A stretch of 64,000 nucleotides of DNA from a bacterium (lineage in GTDB: Bacteria; Oederibacteriota; PGYV01), in contig JAKQNO010000105.1 in the NCBI GenBank assembly GCA_029565735.1, positions 1-64,000 of the forward strand, in the 5' to 3' direction. The notes beneath the pieces were generated by a model that had not been told where the DNA came from, did no database searches, and was given only the letters and a program-made list of their open reading frames with translations. Every line of letters begins with the position of its first letter. Within the stretch, counting starts at the first letter, position 1. Shown here piece by piece: positions 34,557-42,410 of the stretch. A program made the position numbers and the translations under genes.

Positions 34557-36263
34557 TTAATCCGCCGAAGTCGCCATTATGACTTCTTCAATTGACGTTA
34601 TTCCGTTTTTCCATTTTTCAAGCGCCACCTGCCTTAACGTCCTCATTCCGTCCTTCTGCGCCTGTTCGGTCAGCTGGTTTAAATCAGCGCCCGAATATAT
34701 TAAATCAGCCAGAGCCGGGGTCATACCCATTATTTCATATATGGCAATCCTGCCTTTATATCCCGAGCCATTGCATTTAGGGCACCCTTCGCCCTTATAA
34801 AACTGTATTCCTTCAACGTCTTTCCTGTCTACAAGTATCCTCTGAAGTTCATCATCAGTCGGCGAATATTCTTTTTTGCAGTTGGCGCATATCCTTCTCA
34901 TAAGCCTCTGCGCCACGCACATCTTTAAGGCGGAACCGACATAAATACGGTCAACGCCCATATCAATAAGCCTCATTATTGTTGACGGGGAGTCGTTTGT
35001 GTGAAGGGTGGAAAATAACAAATGCCCCGTTAAAGCCGCGCTTATGGCAATACCCGCGGTTTCAGCGTCGCGGATTTCCCCGACCATCATTATGTTCGGG
35101 TCCTGCCTTAAGCATGACTTTAAGGCCGCCGCAAATGTCAGGCCTATTTCGCTGTTCATCTGCACCTGAATAATCCCCGGAAGCTGGTATTCAACAGGGT
35201 CTTCAAGCGTTATTATATTTTTCTTAATGTCATTTACAGTGGATAAAGCCGAATACAGCGTTGTGGTTTTTCCGGAACCCGTGGGGCCTGTGTGCAGAAT
35301 AAGCCCGTAAGGAAGGGTTATTGATTCCTGATACAGGTCAAGCTCCTGCTGTTCAAAACCCAGCTTGGTAAGGTCAAGCATAAGGTTCTGCTGGTCCAAA
35401 ATACGCATTACAACGTTTTCACCGTAAATTGACGGCAGCACGGAAACACGAAGGTCTATAATTTTATTCTGAACCTTTATTTTTATCCTGCCGTCCTGCG
35501 CCGCCCTTTTTTCCATGATATCAAGCCTTGCCATAACCTTAATCCTGGACACAATGGCGTTTTTATAGTGATTTGGAGGGGTGGGCTGTTTCTGAAGCAC
35601 GCCGTCCTGCCGGTACCTTATCACGCACCCTTTCGGGGTGGGATTGATATGAATATCCGACGCTTTTATTTTTACAGCTTCGCTGATAAGCGCGTTTACA
35701 AGTTTTATGACCGGCGCTGATTCTTCCGTGATTGAAGAGTCTTCCTGATTCTGCGAGGATTCTTCTTCCTGCGCGCCCGCTTCATCCTTAAAAATTGACT
35801 GCAGGCTTTCATCCATATCATTTTTGGGCGCCACACCGTACAAAACAGCAAGCGAGGATTTAATGGAGCTTTCACTTGATATTACAAACCTGATTTCCTT
35901 ATCAAGGGGTATCGCGGAGCGCTCCCTTATTTTCGTGACAAGGTGTTCATCGGGTTCGGACGTGGCAAAATAGATTTTGTTGCCTTTTTCTTCGTAAGGA
36001 AGGATGGAATACTTTTCCGCGGTATCTTTGGAAATAAGTTTTAAAAGTTCCGGATTTGTCTCATGGCCGGCCACATCCACATATTCAACGCCAAACTGTA
36101 TGGCAAGAAAATAATACAGCGCTTCTTCCGTGATAAAACCCATCCTTACAAGAATGCGCCCCAGGGGTTCCCCTGACTTCTGCTGGTCTTCAAGGGCCCG
36201 CTTTATCTGGTCTTCTGTTATAAGGTTCTCTTCAAGAAGCAAGTCGCCGAGCCGTTTTGCCAT
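34557..36263 (-). CDS. GspE/PilB family secretion-assembly ATPase (first of pair)
   Basis: Paralogue of the next gene, 568 aa, with the same plan: MshEN domain (LGDLLLEENLITEDQIKRALEDQQ), linker (EEESSQNQEDSSITEE), Walker [15 protein letters not shown], Walker B MMVGEIRD, His box FSTLHTNDSPSTI, and Cys tetrad CANC ... CPKC before YKGRIAIYEIMG. All catalytic boxes are intact in both, so neither is a decaying copy. It has an AAGGAGA site and lies 13 nt after the substrate-binding protein gene. Two tandem assembly ATPases suggest either two pilus-like machines or alternate motors for one. Confidence 0.93.
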   Translation of the reverse strand: MAKRLGDLLLEENLITEDQIKRALEDQQKSGEPLGRILVRMGFITEEALYYFLAIQFGVEYVDVAGHETNPELLKLISKDTAEKYSILPYEEKGNKIYFATSEPDEHLVTKIRERSAIPLDKEIRFVISSESSIKSSLAVLYGVAPKNDMDESLQSIFKDEAGAQEEESSQNQEDSSITEESAPVIKLVNALISEAVKIKASDIHINPTPKGCVIRYRQDGVLQKQPTPPNHYKNAIVSRIKVMARLDIMEKRAAQDGRIKIKVQNKIIDLRVSVLPSIYGENVVMRILDQQNLMLDLTKLGFEQQELDLYQESITLPYGLILHTGPTGSGKTTTLYSALSTVNDIKKNIITLEDPVEYQLPGIIQVQMNSEIGLTFAAALKSCLRQDPNIMMVGEIRDAETAGIAISAALTGHLLFSTLHTNDSPSTIMRLIDMGVDRIYVGSALKMCVAQRLMRRICANCKKEYSPTDDELQRILVDRKDVEGIQFYKGEGCPKCNGSGYKGRIAIYEIMGMTPALADLIYSGADLNQLTEQAQKDGMRTLRQVALEKWKNGITSIEEVIMATSAD

Positions 36264-36276
36264 TTATTCTCCTTGT

Positions 36277-37377
36277 CTATTTGGCCTTCCCGTAACGCGC
36301 GTTCATCTGCGAATCAAACCTCATGTAAAACATCTCTTTCCTTCTTATCACATGAAAAAAGAATTCCGGCGATACCCTTTCCCCGGATTCATTGAATACA
36401 ACTTTGCCGGTGGACCCGTTATAGGACACTGTTTTTAAAAATCCGTTTAAGTCCGCGCGGTTGAACTTGCCGGCTTTGGCCGCAAGTTCAATTATACCGA
36501 CCGCGTCATGCACGTGCGGCAGTTTGGTATCCGCTTTTATTGAGTATTTTTTTTCAAACGAGAGTATAAAAGGCTTTAATTTTTTAATCCCATAAGGGCT
36601 GTTTCTGGCCGTATTTACAAATTCACAGCCGTCAGACGCCTCTTTTGTTTCTTTAATGAAGTTTCTGTCAAACAGAAAATTCGGGCCGGTAAAAACAGCG
36701 CCGGTATTTTTTTCAAAACTCTGTTTGCAAAGTTTAATGGCATCTTCCTGATTACCTATATAATAAATGGTTTTTACCTTTATTTCCCTTATTCTCTGAA
36801 TGACATTTGTAAAATCATATCCGGGTTCAAACGCCCTTATATACGTGGCGTCAACGTTGTTCCTTTTTGCCGAAGCCGCGTAGGCCTGGGCCATTTTTTC
36901 ATATTCTTCATTTCCTGACTGATACAAAACAGCAGCTTTCATCCTGTCAAAAAGCGCCGGCGCTATCCTTGCCATTATTGCCGCGGTTTCGGAATTGGAA
37001 GCTGTCATCCTGTATGTGTTTCCCTTGCCGGTAAAGGACGCGTAGCCTTCGCATATTGATATAAGCGGGGTTTCCTTAACGGAATTGACAAGTTCGGCGT
37101 CATTCTCGGAAAAGCAGCCTATTATAGCGGCAAGTTCACCGTCCGCGTTAATTTTATCCTTGGCTCCCGGGTCTTTTTCATCAAAAAAAGCAGGCACAAA
37201 TTCATATACCCCGCCGGCAGGGGTAAGTTCCGCGCACAGCATTTCCACCGCTTTATAGGCGCAATCAACCGAAGCATTGGAAGTATTTCCAAAAACACCT
37301 ATTTTTATGGTTTCTTTTGCGGAAACATTCATGCAAATACCCGTAATTACCAATAAAAATAAGACAATTTTCTTCAA
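36277..37377 (-). CDS. periplasmic substrate-binding protein, Leu/Ile/Val-binding (type 1) family
   Basis: Exported two-lobed binding protein, 366 aa. The signal peptide is MKKIVLFLLVITGICMNVSAKE. It has family landmarks such as IKIGVFGNTS, ELAAIIGCFSENDAELVNSV, AVLYQSGNEEYEKMAQAY and the C-terminal ADLNGFLKTVSYNGSTGKVVFNESGE. No permease or ATPase gene is adjacent. It may serve as a receptor rather than a transporter component. The start codon is TTG with GGAGG 9 nt upstream. It is the first gene of the eight-gene operon with a strong promoter. Confidence 0.88.
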   Translation of the reverse strand: MKKIVLFLLVITGICMNVSAKETIKIGVFGNTSNASVDCAYKAVEMLCAELTPAGGVYEFVPAFFDEKDPGAKDKINADGELAAIIGCFSENDAELVNSVKETPLISICEGYASFTGKGNTYRMTASNSETAAIMARIAPALFDRMKAAVLYQSGNEEYEKMAQAYAASAKRNNVDATYIRAFEPGYDFTNVIQRIREIKVKTIYYIGNQEDAIKLCKQSFEKNTGAVFTGPNFLFDRNFIKETKEASDGCEFVNTARNSPYGIKKLKPFILSFEKKYSIKADTKLPHVHDAVGIIELAAKAGKFNRADLNGFLKTVSYNGSTGKVVFNESGERVSPEFFFHVIRRKEMFYMRFDSQMNARYGKAK

Positions 37378-37410
37378 CTTTTATTACCTCCGCTCTTAAT
37401 CTGTTTAACC

Positions 37411-37438
37411 ATTATAACAGTACGCTATTTCTTGTCAA
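37411..37438 (-). promoter_or_regulatory. promoter of the eight-gene pilB-mtaB operon
   Basis: Minus strand TTGACA (37433-37438), a 16-nt spacer and TATAAT (37411-37416), 33 nt before the TTG start at 37377. The next seven genes follow with gaps of 44 nt or less. Confidence 0.75.
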
Positions 37439-37521
37439 GTGGTGGTGTTCTTTCATTATTATATACGACGTATAAATGCGTGTATTTGGTTACAAAGCTT
37501 TTACCGCCCCTTTTTACGGGT

Positions 37522-37551
37522 TTGACATAAAACCATTTACTGTGCTATTAT
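37522..37551 (+). promoter_or_regulatory. promoter of the penicillin-binding protein gene
   Basis: TTGACA (37522-37527), an 18-nt spacer and TATTAT (37546-37551). AAGGAGG lies just before the ATG at 37585. It diverges from the operon promoter at 37411-37438. Confidence 0.75.
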
Positions 37552-37584
37552 AGTGAAAATTTTGTTTTTAAGGAGGATATATTT

Positions 37585-39408
37585 ATGCTTAACAGACGTC
37601 CAATAAGCCACCTTTCAAGCGGCGCTTATTATAAGAGGAAAAAAGCCGGATTGATTTTCTGGGCTATTATCGCTTTCGCCGTTCTTGCCGGCGCGTTTCA
37701 TTTTTTCGGAAAAAACCTTCAGTACGCGCTGAATGTAAACAGCGGCGCCGCAAACCTTAAGAAAGGCAAACTGGCCGCGGCCACATCAAATTTTAACAAA
37801 GCCGTAAACATAAAAAGAGACGGCGCGCTTGCCATTGACGGCCTTGGCGCTGTGGCCTTAAAACAGGGCGATTTTGAAAAAGCGGAAAAACTTTATACCG
37901 AAGCAATTGCCGCGGGTTTAAAATCCAACAAAACCATAAACCATTCGGAAATAGGCGGACAATTCCTTGACGCCGGCCTTTACAGGTACGCGGAACCTGA
38001 ATTTAAACACGCGGTGGCCCTTAACCAGTTTGACGCGGAAGCAATGTTCGGGCTTGGTTCGTGCGCCCATGCCGCCACAAACCTTGACGAAGCTATTAAA
38101 TATTACAACAAAGCGCTTCAATACAACCCTAAACTTACCAAAGCAAGAAAAAACCTTTCAATGGCCGAAGACGACAGGAACAAAGGCGCAATTTATTACC
38201 TGTTTGACCGCAACGGTGAGCCCCTTGCCCGTTATAACCTTATACCGGGACAGGGCAAAAAAACTTATATCCTTGACCAGAGGGCCGCTCACATTACCGG
38301 TTTTGACAGCGAGAAACGCGCCACAAAGGAAGGTATTGAAAAATACCTGGCGGAATACATACCCGGAAACAGGATTTACCTTACAATAGATTCAAAGATG
38401 CAGAATACCATAAGCCGCGCGCTTGGCTGGTATAAAGGCGCCGTGGTTGTGCTTAATCCCAAAACCGGAGAAATACTTGGCTTATACAGCCAGCCGACAT
38501 TTAAACCAAACACAATAGACCATGACTGGTGGGACGTTGTCGGCAACCACAATAAACCGCTTTTAAACAGGGCCACAGACAAACTTTATGAACCCGGTTC
38601 AATCGCGAAAATGATGACAATTGCCAGCGCTTATGAATACTCAATTGACATGGATAAAATTTTCCCGGTAAAATGCCCGGGCCATACTTATTATGACAAC
38701 AAAATTTTCTGGTGCTGGACAAAACACGGCAAAGTTAAATCATTGGAAGAAACAATTGACAGTTCATGCAATATCGGAGCCGCGGAGCTTGCCTTCGCAA
38801 TCGGCTCCCCCCGCCTTACGGAATACAACACAAAATTCGGTTTCGGGCAGGAACTGGACCTTGGCTTTAACGATACCACCCGTAATTTAAGGATATCTAT
38901 TCCTGTAAAAACAAGCTCCGCCCCCATGAATGACCGGACAAAATTTGACCTTGCCATGCACGCGTGCGGCCTTTCATACGAAGGGCACAGCTATACAATT
39001 ACCCCGCTGCACGCCGCGCTTCTTGCCGCCACAATCGCAAATGACGGCGTTATGATGGACCCGTATATGATAAAAGAAATAAGAAACATAAACGGTAAAA
39101 TAATATACCAATCAACTCCCAAAGCTATTAAGAAACCCGTTACGCCCGAAACAGCGGAAAAAATAACCAAACTTATGATTAACTCCGTGGAAGACGGAAT
39201 AGGCCAGAAAGCCAGGGTCAACGGCATTTCAATCGCGGGAAAAACAGGCACATCAGGAAAAAGCGGCGCGTTAAACGCGTGGTTTATTTCATTCGCGCCC
39301 GCGGAAAATCCGGAATACGCGATTGCCATTTGCGGAGATTCGGAAGGCAAGGGAATGTCAGTGGCCGCGCCTGTCGCGGGAGACATTTATAAGGATATCT
39401 TTAAATAA
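37585..39408 (+). CDS. TPR-containing penicillin-binding transpeptidase
   Basis: Membrane-anchored D,D-transpeptidase of 607 aa. A basic start and one membrane helix (about 17-38) are followed by four tetratricopeptide-like repeats (about 45-200; AVNIKRDGALAIDGLGAVALKQGDFEKAEKLYTEAI and so on). A short FtsI/PBP2-like linker follows (YYLFDRNGEPLARYN), then the transpeptidase domain. The catalytic motifs are S339-x-x-K342 in PGSIAKMM, S394-C-N396, and K553-T-G555. The usual large N-terminal pedestal of class B PBPs is replaced by the TPR block. It probably works in elongation or division with a SEDS partner outside the window. It is a single gene with its own promoter and a strong terminator. 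Confidence 0.9.
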   Translation: MLNRRPISHLSSGAYYKRKKAGLIFWAIIAFAVLAGAFHFFGKNLQYALNVNSGAANLKKGKLAAATSNFNKAVNIKRDGALAIDGLGAVALKQGDFEKAEKLYTEAIAAGLKSNKTINHSEIGGQFLDAGLYRYAEPEFKHAVALNQFDAEAMFGLGSCAHAATNLDEAIKYYNKALQYNPKLTKARKNLSMAEDDRNKGAIYYLFDRNGEPLARYNLIPGQGKKTYILDQRAAHITGFDSEKRATKEGIEKYLAEYIPGNRIYLTIDSKMQNTISRALGWYKGAVVVLNPKTGEILGLYSQPTFKPNTIDHDWWDVVGNHNKPLLNRATDKLYEPGSIAKMMTIASAYEYSIDMDKIFPVKCPGHTYYDNKIFWCWTKHGKVKSLEETIDSSCNIGAAELAFAIGSPRLTEYNTKFGFGQELDLGFNDTTRNLRISIPVKTSSAPMNDRTKFDLAMHACGLSYEGHSYTITPLHAALLAATIANDGVMMDPYMIKEIRNINGKIIYQSTPKAIKKPVTPETAEKITKLMINSVEDGIGQKARVNGISIAGKTGTSGKSGALNAWFISFAPAENPEYAIAICGDSEGKGMSVAAPVAGDIYKDIFK

Positions 39409-39421
39409 CAAAAATCAGCAA

Positions 39422-39461
39422 AAAGGCGGCAGATAATTCTTTTATCTGCCGCCTTTATTTT
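39422..39461. terminator. bidirectional intrinsic terminator
   Basis: 15-bp perfect stem AAAGGCGGCAGATAA (39422-39436) / TTATCTGCCGCCTTT (39442-39456) with a 5-nt loop, followed by ATTTTTT. It ends the penicillin-binding protein transcript. The right arm also encodes the last codons and stop of the convergent GT2 gene, whose transcript would see AAAA/TTTT on the other side. Confidence 0.88.
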
Positions 39462-40260
39462 TTCCCCTGTCAAGTATTGTTGACATGGGTTTTATATTAT
39501 TAAGCCCTTGCTTTTCAGCCAGTTTTATCTCTTTTATAAAGACATAATGCGCGGAAATCAAATGATATATCAGGCCTTCCGGCCCGTCCAGAAAACCAAG
39601 TTTTAAAAAATAATGCTTTATAAAATAAGCGGCAGGCTTGATTAAAAGCGTGTACCCTGTCGCCCTTTTCCCTTCGCTTAAACTTTTTTCAGCTTCAAGG
39701 CCGGTGTATCTGTTTACCGTGTTTATGTGGGCTTCTATTCCGGGTTTTGTGTAATGCAGAAGCGCGTTTTTAAGCGCTCCCGCCTCTCCCCGAAGTTTTA
39801 ATCCTTCGTGAATCCTGCCCCCTTCAAAAATACCTTTTCCTTTTCTGAACAGCCTTAACTGCCTGTCAGGATAAAGCCCTCCGAAACGCAGAAACCTGTT
39901 TGTGTAATAAAAATTTTTTCTCGGGATATAATACCCGTCAAAGGCGCCGGCATTTTTCACAGCAGACAATATCTCTTCGGAAAGAGATTTTTCAATAATT
40001 TCATCAGCGTCAACCGACAAAACCCATTCATTTGACGCTTTTGAAATGGCAAAATTTTTCTGCTCTACGTACCCTTCAAATTTATGCTGAAACACTTTTG
40101 CCCCGTATGCCAGGGCTGTTTTAACTGTGTCATCCGTACTGCCGCCGTCCACAACTATTATTTCCGCCGCCCATGCCGCGGATTCAAGGCACCGGGATAT
40201 AATACGCCCCTCATTCTGCGCTATTATTACAACAGAAACATTATCAGCTTTTTCGTTCAT
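39442..40260 (-). CDS. GT2 family glycosyltransferase (WaaE/KdtX-like)
   Basis: GT-A fold transferase of 272 aa. The N-terminal VSVVIIAQNEGRIISRCLESA and IIVVDGGSTDDTV bind the nucleotide sugar. The metal-binding LSVDADEII (DxD type) follows, then DGYYIPRKNFY and GRIHEGL. This pattern is that of LPS core beta-1,4-glucosyltransferase-like proteins. Its ATG lies inside the end of the upstream GT4 gene. It is the last gene of the ugd operon; its stop lies in the terminator stem. Confidence 0.92.
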   Translation of the reverse strand: MNEKADNVSVVIIAQNEGRIISRCLESAAWAAEIIVVDGGSTDDTVKTALAYGAKVFQHKFEGYVEQKNFAISKASNEWVLSVDADEIIEKSLSEEILSAVKNAGAFDGYYIPRKNFYYTNRFLRFGGLYPDRQLRLFRKGKGIFEGGRIHEGLKLRGEAGALKNALLHYTKPGIEAHINTVNRYTGLEAEKSLSEGKRATGYTLLIKPAAYFIKHYFLKLGFLDGPEGLIYHLISAHYVFIKEIKLAEKQGLNNIKPMSTILDRGKNKGGR

Positions 40261-41395
40261 CTATAACACCCTGAATCAGCATGGCGGTCTTTTCAACCTG
40301 CGCTTTTACGGTAAAGTTTTCTTTAACATTTTTTGCCGCGGCTGTTCCGTTTTTTATAAGGCTCTTTTTGTCATTCATTATTTCAAGTATTTTTTCAGCC
40401 AGCGCTTCTGCGGACACTTCATTTACAAGGTAGCCGTTAATTTTATCTTTAATTATTTCAGGCGTGCCGCCGGTATTAAACGCAACCACCGGAACCTTAA
40501 GAGAGGACGCTTCAAGTGTGACCATTCCAAATGGTTCAGCAGGCGACGGAAGCACGAACAAATCAAAAGCGGGAATGAAAAGTTTTCTGTCGCCGTATCC
40601 GGCAAAAATAAAAGTATCTTTCAGCCCTTTATCAGCCGCTTTTTTTCTTAAGTATTTCTCGTATTCTTCGTCCCCCTGTTCCCCCTTGCCCGCAATTAAA
40701 AACTTAATCTTATTGCTTTTATTTGCCGCAATTTCAGCCGCGTCAATTAACATTTCAATACCCTTATTTCGCCTGAAAAAACCAACGGTGCCGGCTGTAA
40801 AATGGTTTCCAATGGAGTATTTTTTTCTTATCTTTTCCCTTTGGGCTTTTGAAGGCGTAAGCGGGTCCATTCCGTTATGAATAACAGTCATCTTCCCGGA
40901 TTTAACCCCGGCATTTTTCATGGACCGCATAACCGCGCCGGAAACACAGATTATTCTTCTGACAAACATTGATAAAAACGCCGCGTTAAGGCCAAAATAA
41001 GAAAGGGGTTTTTTATTTACAATAATATGTTTGTGCCATATCACAGGGATGCCGGCAAAAAAGGCCGGTAATGCAAGCAATTTTACGCTTAAAAAACCGT
41101 TGCCATATAAAAGCGAAGCGCCTGATTTTTTTAAATACTCATGCGCCGTTTTCGCGAATCTGAAATATTTGAAAAAATACCTGTATCTTGGTTTTTCCGG
41201 GGCTCTTAAAACTGTATATTTGATTCGGTTATCTTTTAAAAGTTTTTCAAAAGGGCCTTCCTGCATCAACAGGACTTCCGCTTCATATTCCTTTCTTAAA
41301 CCTTTTATAAGGTTAATAAGGACAGCCTGGCCGCCGCCCACAAAAGAAAAATATTCCGCGAAAATTACTTTTTTCTTACCACTCGCTTTTTTCAT
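40244..41395 (-). CDS. GT4 family glycosyltransferase
   Basis: GT-B transferase. The N-terminal half has KKVIFAEYFSFVGGGQAVLINLIKGL and the donor half has AGTVGFFRRNKGIEMLIDAA, FAGYGDRKLFIPAFDLFVLPSPAEPFGMVTLEAS with the EX7E motif. I prefer the start at MKKASGKKKV (383 aa), which has AAAGGG 6 nt before it. An in-frame ATG 10 codons earlier (41425) is possible. Either way it overlaps the end of the PorV-like gene. With the GT2 downstream it may build an O-chain or glycosylate exported proteins, which is inference from position. Confidence 0.9.
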   Translation of the reverse strand: MKKASGKKKVIFAEYFSFVGGGQAVLINLIKGLRKEYEAEVLLMQEGPFEKLLKDNRIKYTVLRAPEKPRYRYFFKYFRFAKTAHEYLKKSGASLLYGNGFLSVKLLALPAFFAGIPVIWHKHIIVNKKPLSYFGLNAAFLSMFVRRIICVSGAVMRSMKNAGVKSGKMTVIHNGMDPLTPSKAQREKIRKKYSIGNHFTAGTVGFFRRNKGIEMLIDAAEIAANKSNKIKFLIAGKGEQGDEEYEKYLRKKAADKGLKDTFIFAGYGDRKLFIPAFDLFVLPSPAEPFGMVTLEASSLKVPVVAFNTGGTPEIIKDKINGYLVNEVSAEALAEKILEIMNDKKSLIKNGTAAAKNVKENFTVKAQVEKTAMLIQGVIDERKS

Positions 41396-42392
41396 TATCG
41401 CCCTTTGTTTTTTTTGTTTCATCATCCACGCCCGAAAAATGCGGGAAAATATAATCCGCGGTCAGCCCAAGCCTGTGATTGGCTTCACCCGGAAGTATAT
41501 TATCCGGCTTAAACGCGTAATTTATGCTTACTGCAAATATCTCCGACGGCTTAAGTTTTATCCCCGCGCCCGCCGAAAGCGATGAGCCGTCAAAACCGGC
41601 CCTTAAGGACGCAAAATCATTCCATGTAAGCTCCGCGCCGGCCCTTGCCCTGAAAAAACCAAAACCATAATATAAAATGTCGGCGGAACCCGTAAGTCCA
41701 AGCCCTTTTACGCCAAAGGGTTCACGCGCCCCGGCGCAAAGCCCTGCCGCCGCGGAAAGCGGAATATTCTCCACCATTGTGGAATTATTCCAGGTTATGT
41801 TGGTGCTTATATTGGAAGCGCTTATTCCGGCTTTCAGCCATTCATTTATTTGTAAAAGCGCGCCAAGGTCAAAACCGACCCCTGTGCCTCTGGCCTTCCC
41901 CGTTGTTTCCAGGTAATACCTGAAATTTCCGCCTATAAAAAGATTTTTTGCAAGGGTTGTACCGGCCGTAAAAATAAATATGTTCGCCGAATCCGACATC
42001 AGCGAATCAGGTTCGTATGAATCGGTTACCCTTACTTCTATATCGCCGCCGGCGCTGTAGTTAAACCAGGACAGCCCGACGGAATATACATTGTCATGTA
42101 TGTCAAAGGGTTTGCCTATGGAAATAAAATTAATAGCCCTGTCGAACGCCATAAGATATGTTTCCGCGGAAAGCTGAAGGTCGGGCAGAAGCACAAGCCC
42201 TGCCGGATTATAGATAACCGCGGCCGTATCATCGGCAGCGGCCGTGTAAGCGTTTCCCATACCGGCAGCCCTGACGCCGGCTCCAATTTTTGTAAACGCG
42301 CCCGGTTCTCCGCCTTCGGCAAAAACAGACGCGGCAAAAAATATGGCAAAAGCGGCTGTTGTTGATATCTTTTTAAACATTGAAGAAAACAA
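41376..42392 (-). CDS. PorV/PorQ-like (UPF0164) outer-membrane beta-barrel protein
   Basis: Exported FadL-like barrel of 338 aa. The signal peptide (FKKISTTAAFAIFFAASVFA) is followed by the strong family start FTKIGAGVRAAGMGNAYTAA and DDTAAVIYNPAGL. Alternating beta strands follow to the end (for example LFIGGNFRYYLETTGKARG). In Bacteroidota, PorV carries type IX secretion cargo to the attachment complex; here that role is inferred from the adjacent protease. The start is TTG at 42392, favoured because AGGAG lies 7 nt before it. The ATG four codons later has no ribosome site at a suitable distance. Confidence 0.85.
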   Translation of the reverse strand: MFSSMFKKISTTAAFAIFFAASVFAEGGEPGAFTKIGAGVRAAGMGNAYTAAADDTAAVIYNPAGLVLLPDLQLSAETYLMAFDRAINFISIGKPFDIHDNVYSVGLSWFNYSAGGDIEVRVTDSYEPDSLMSDSANIFIFTAGTTLAKNLFIGGNFRYYLETTGKARGTGVGFDLGALLQINEWLKAGISASNISTNITWNNSTMVENIPLSAAAGLCAGAREPFGVKGLGLTGSADILYYGFGFFRARAGAELTWNDFASLRAGFDGSSLSAGAGIKLKPSEIFAVSINYAFKPDNILPGEANHRLGLTADYIFPHFSGVDDETKKTKGDNEKSEW

Positions 42393-42410
42393 ATTTATGC
42401 TCCTGTCGCG

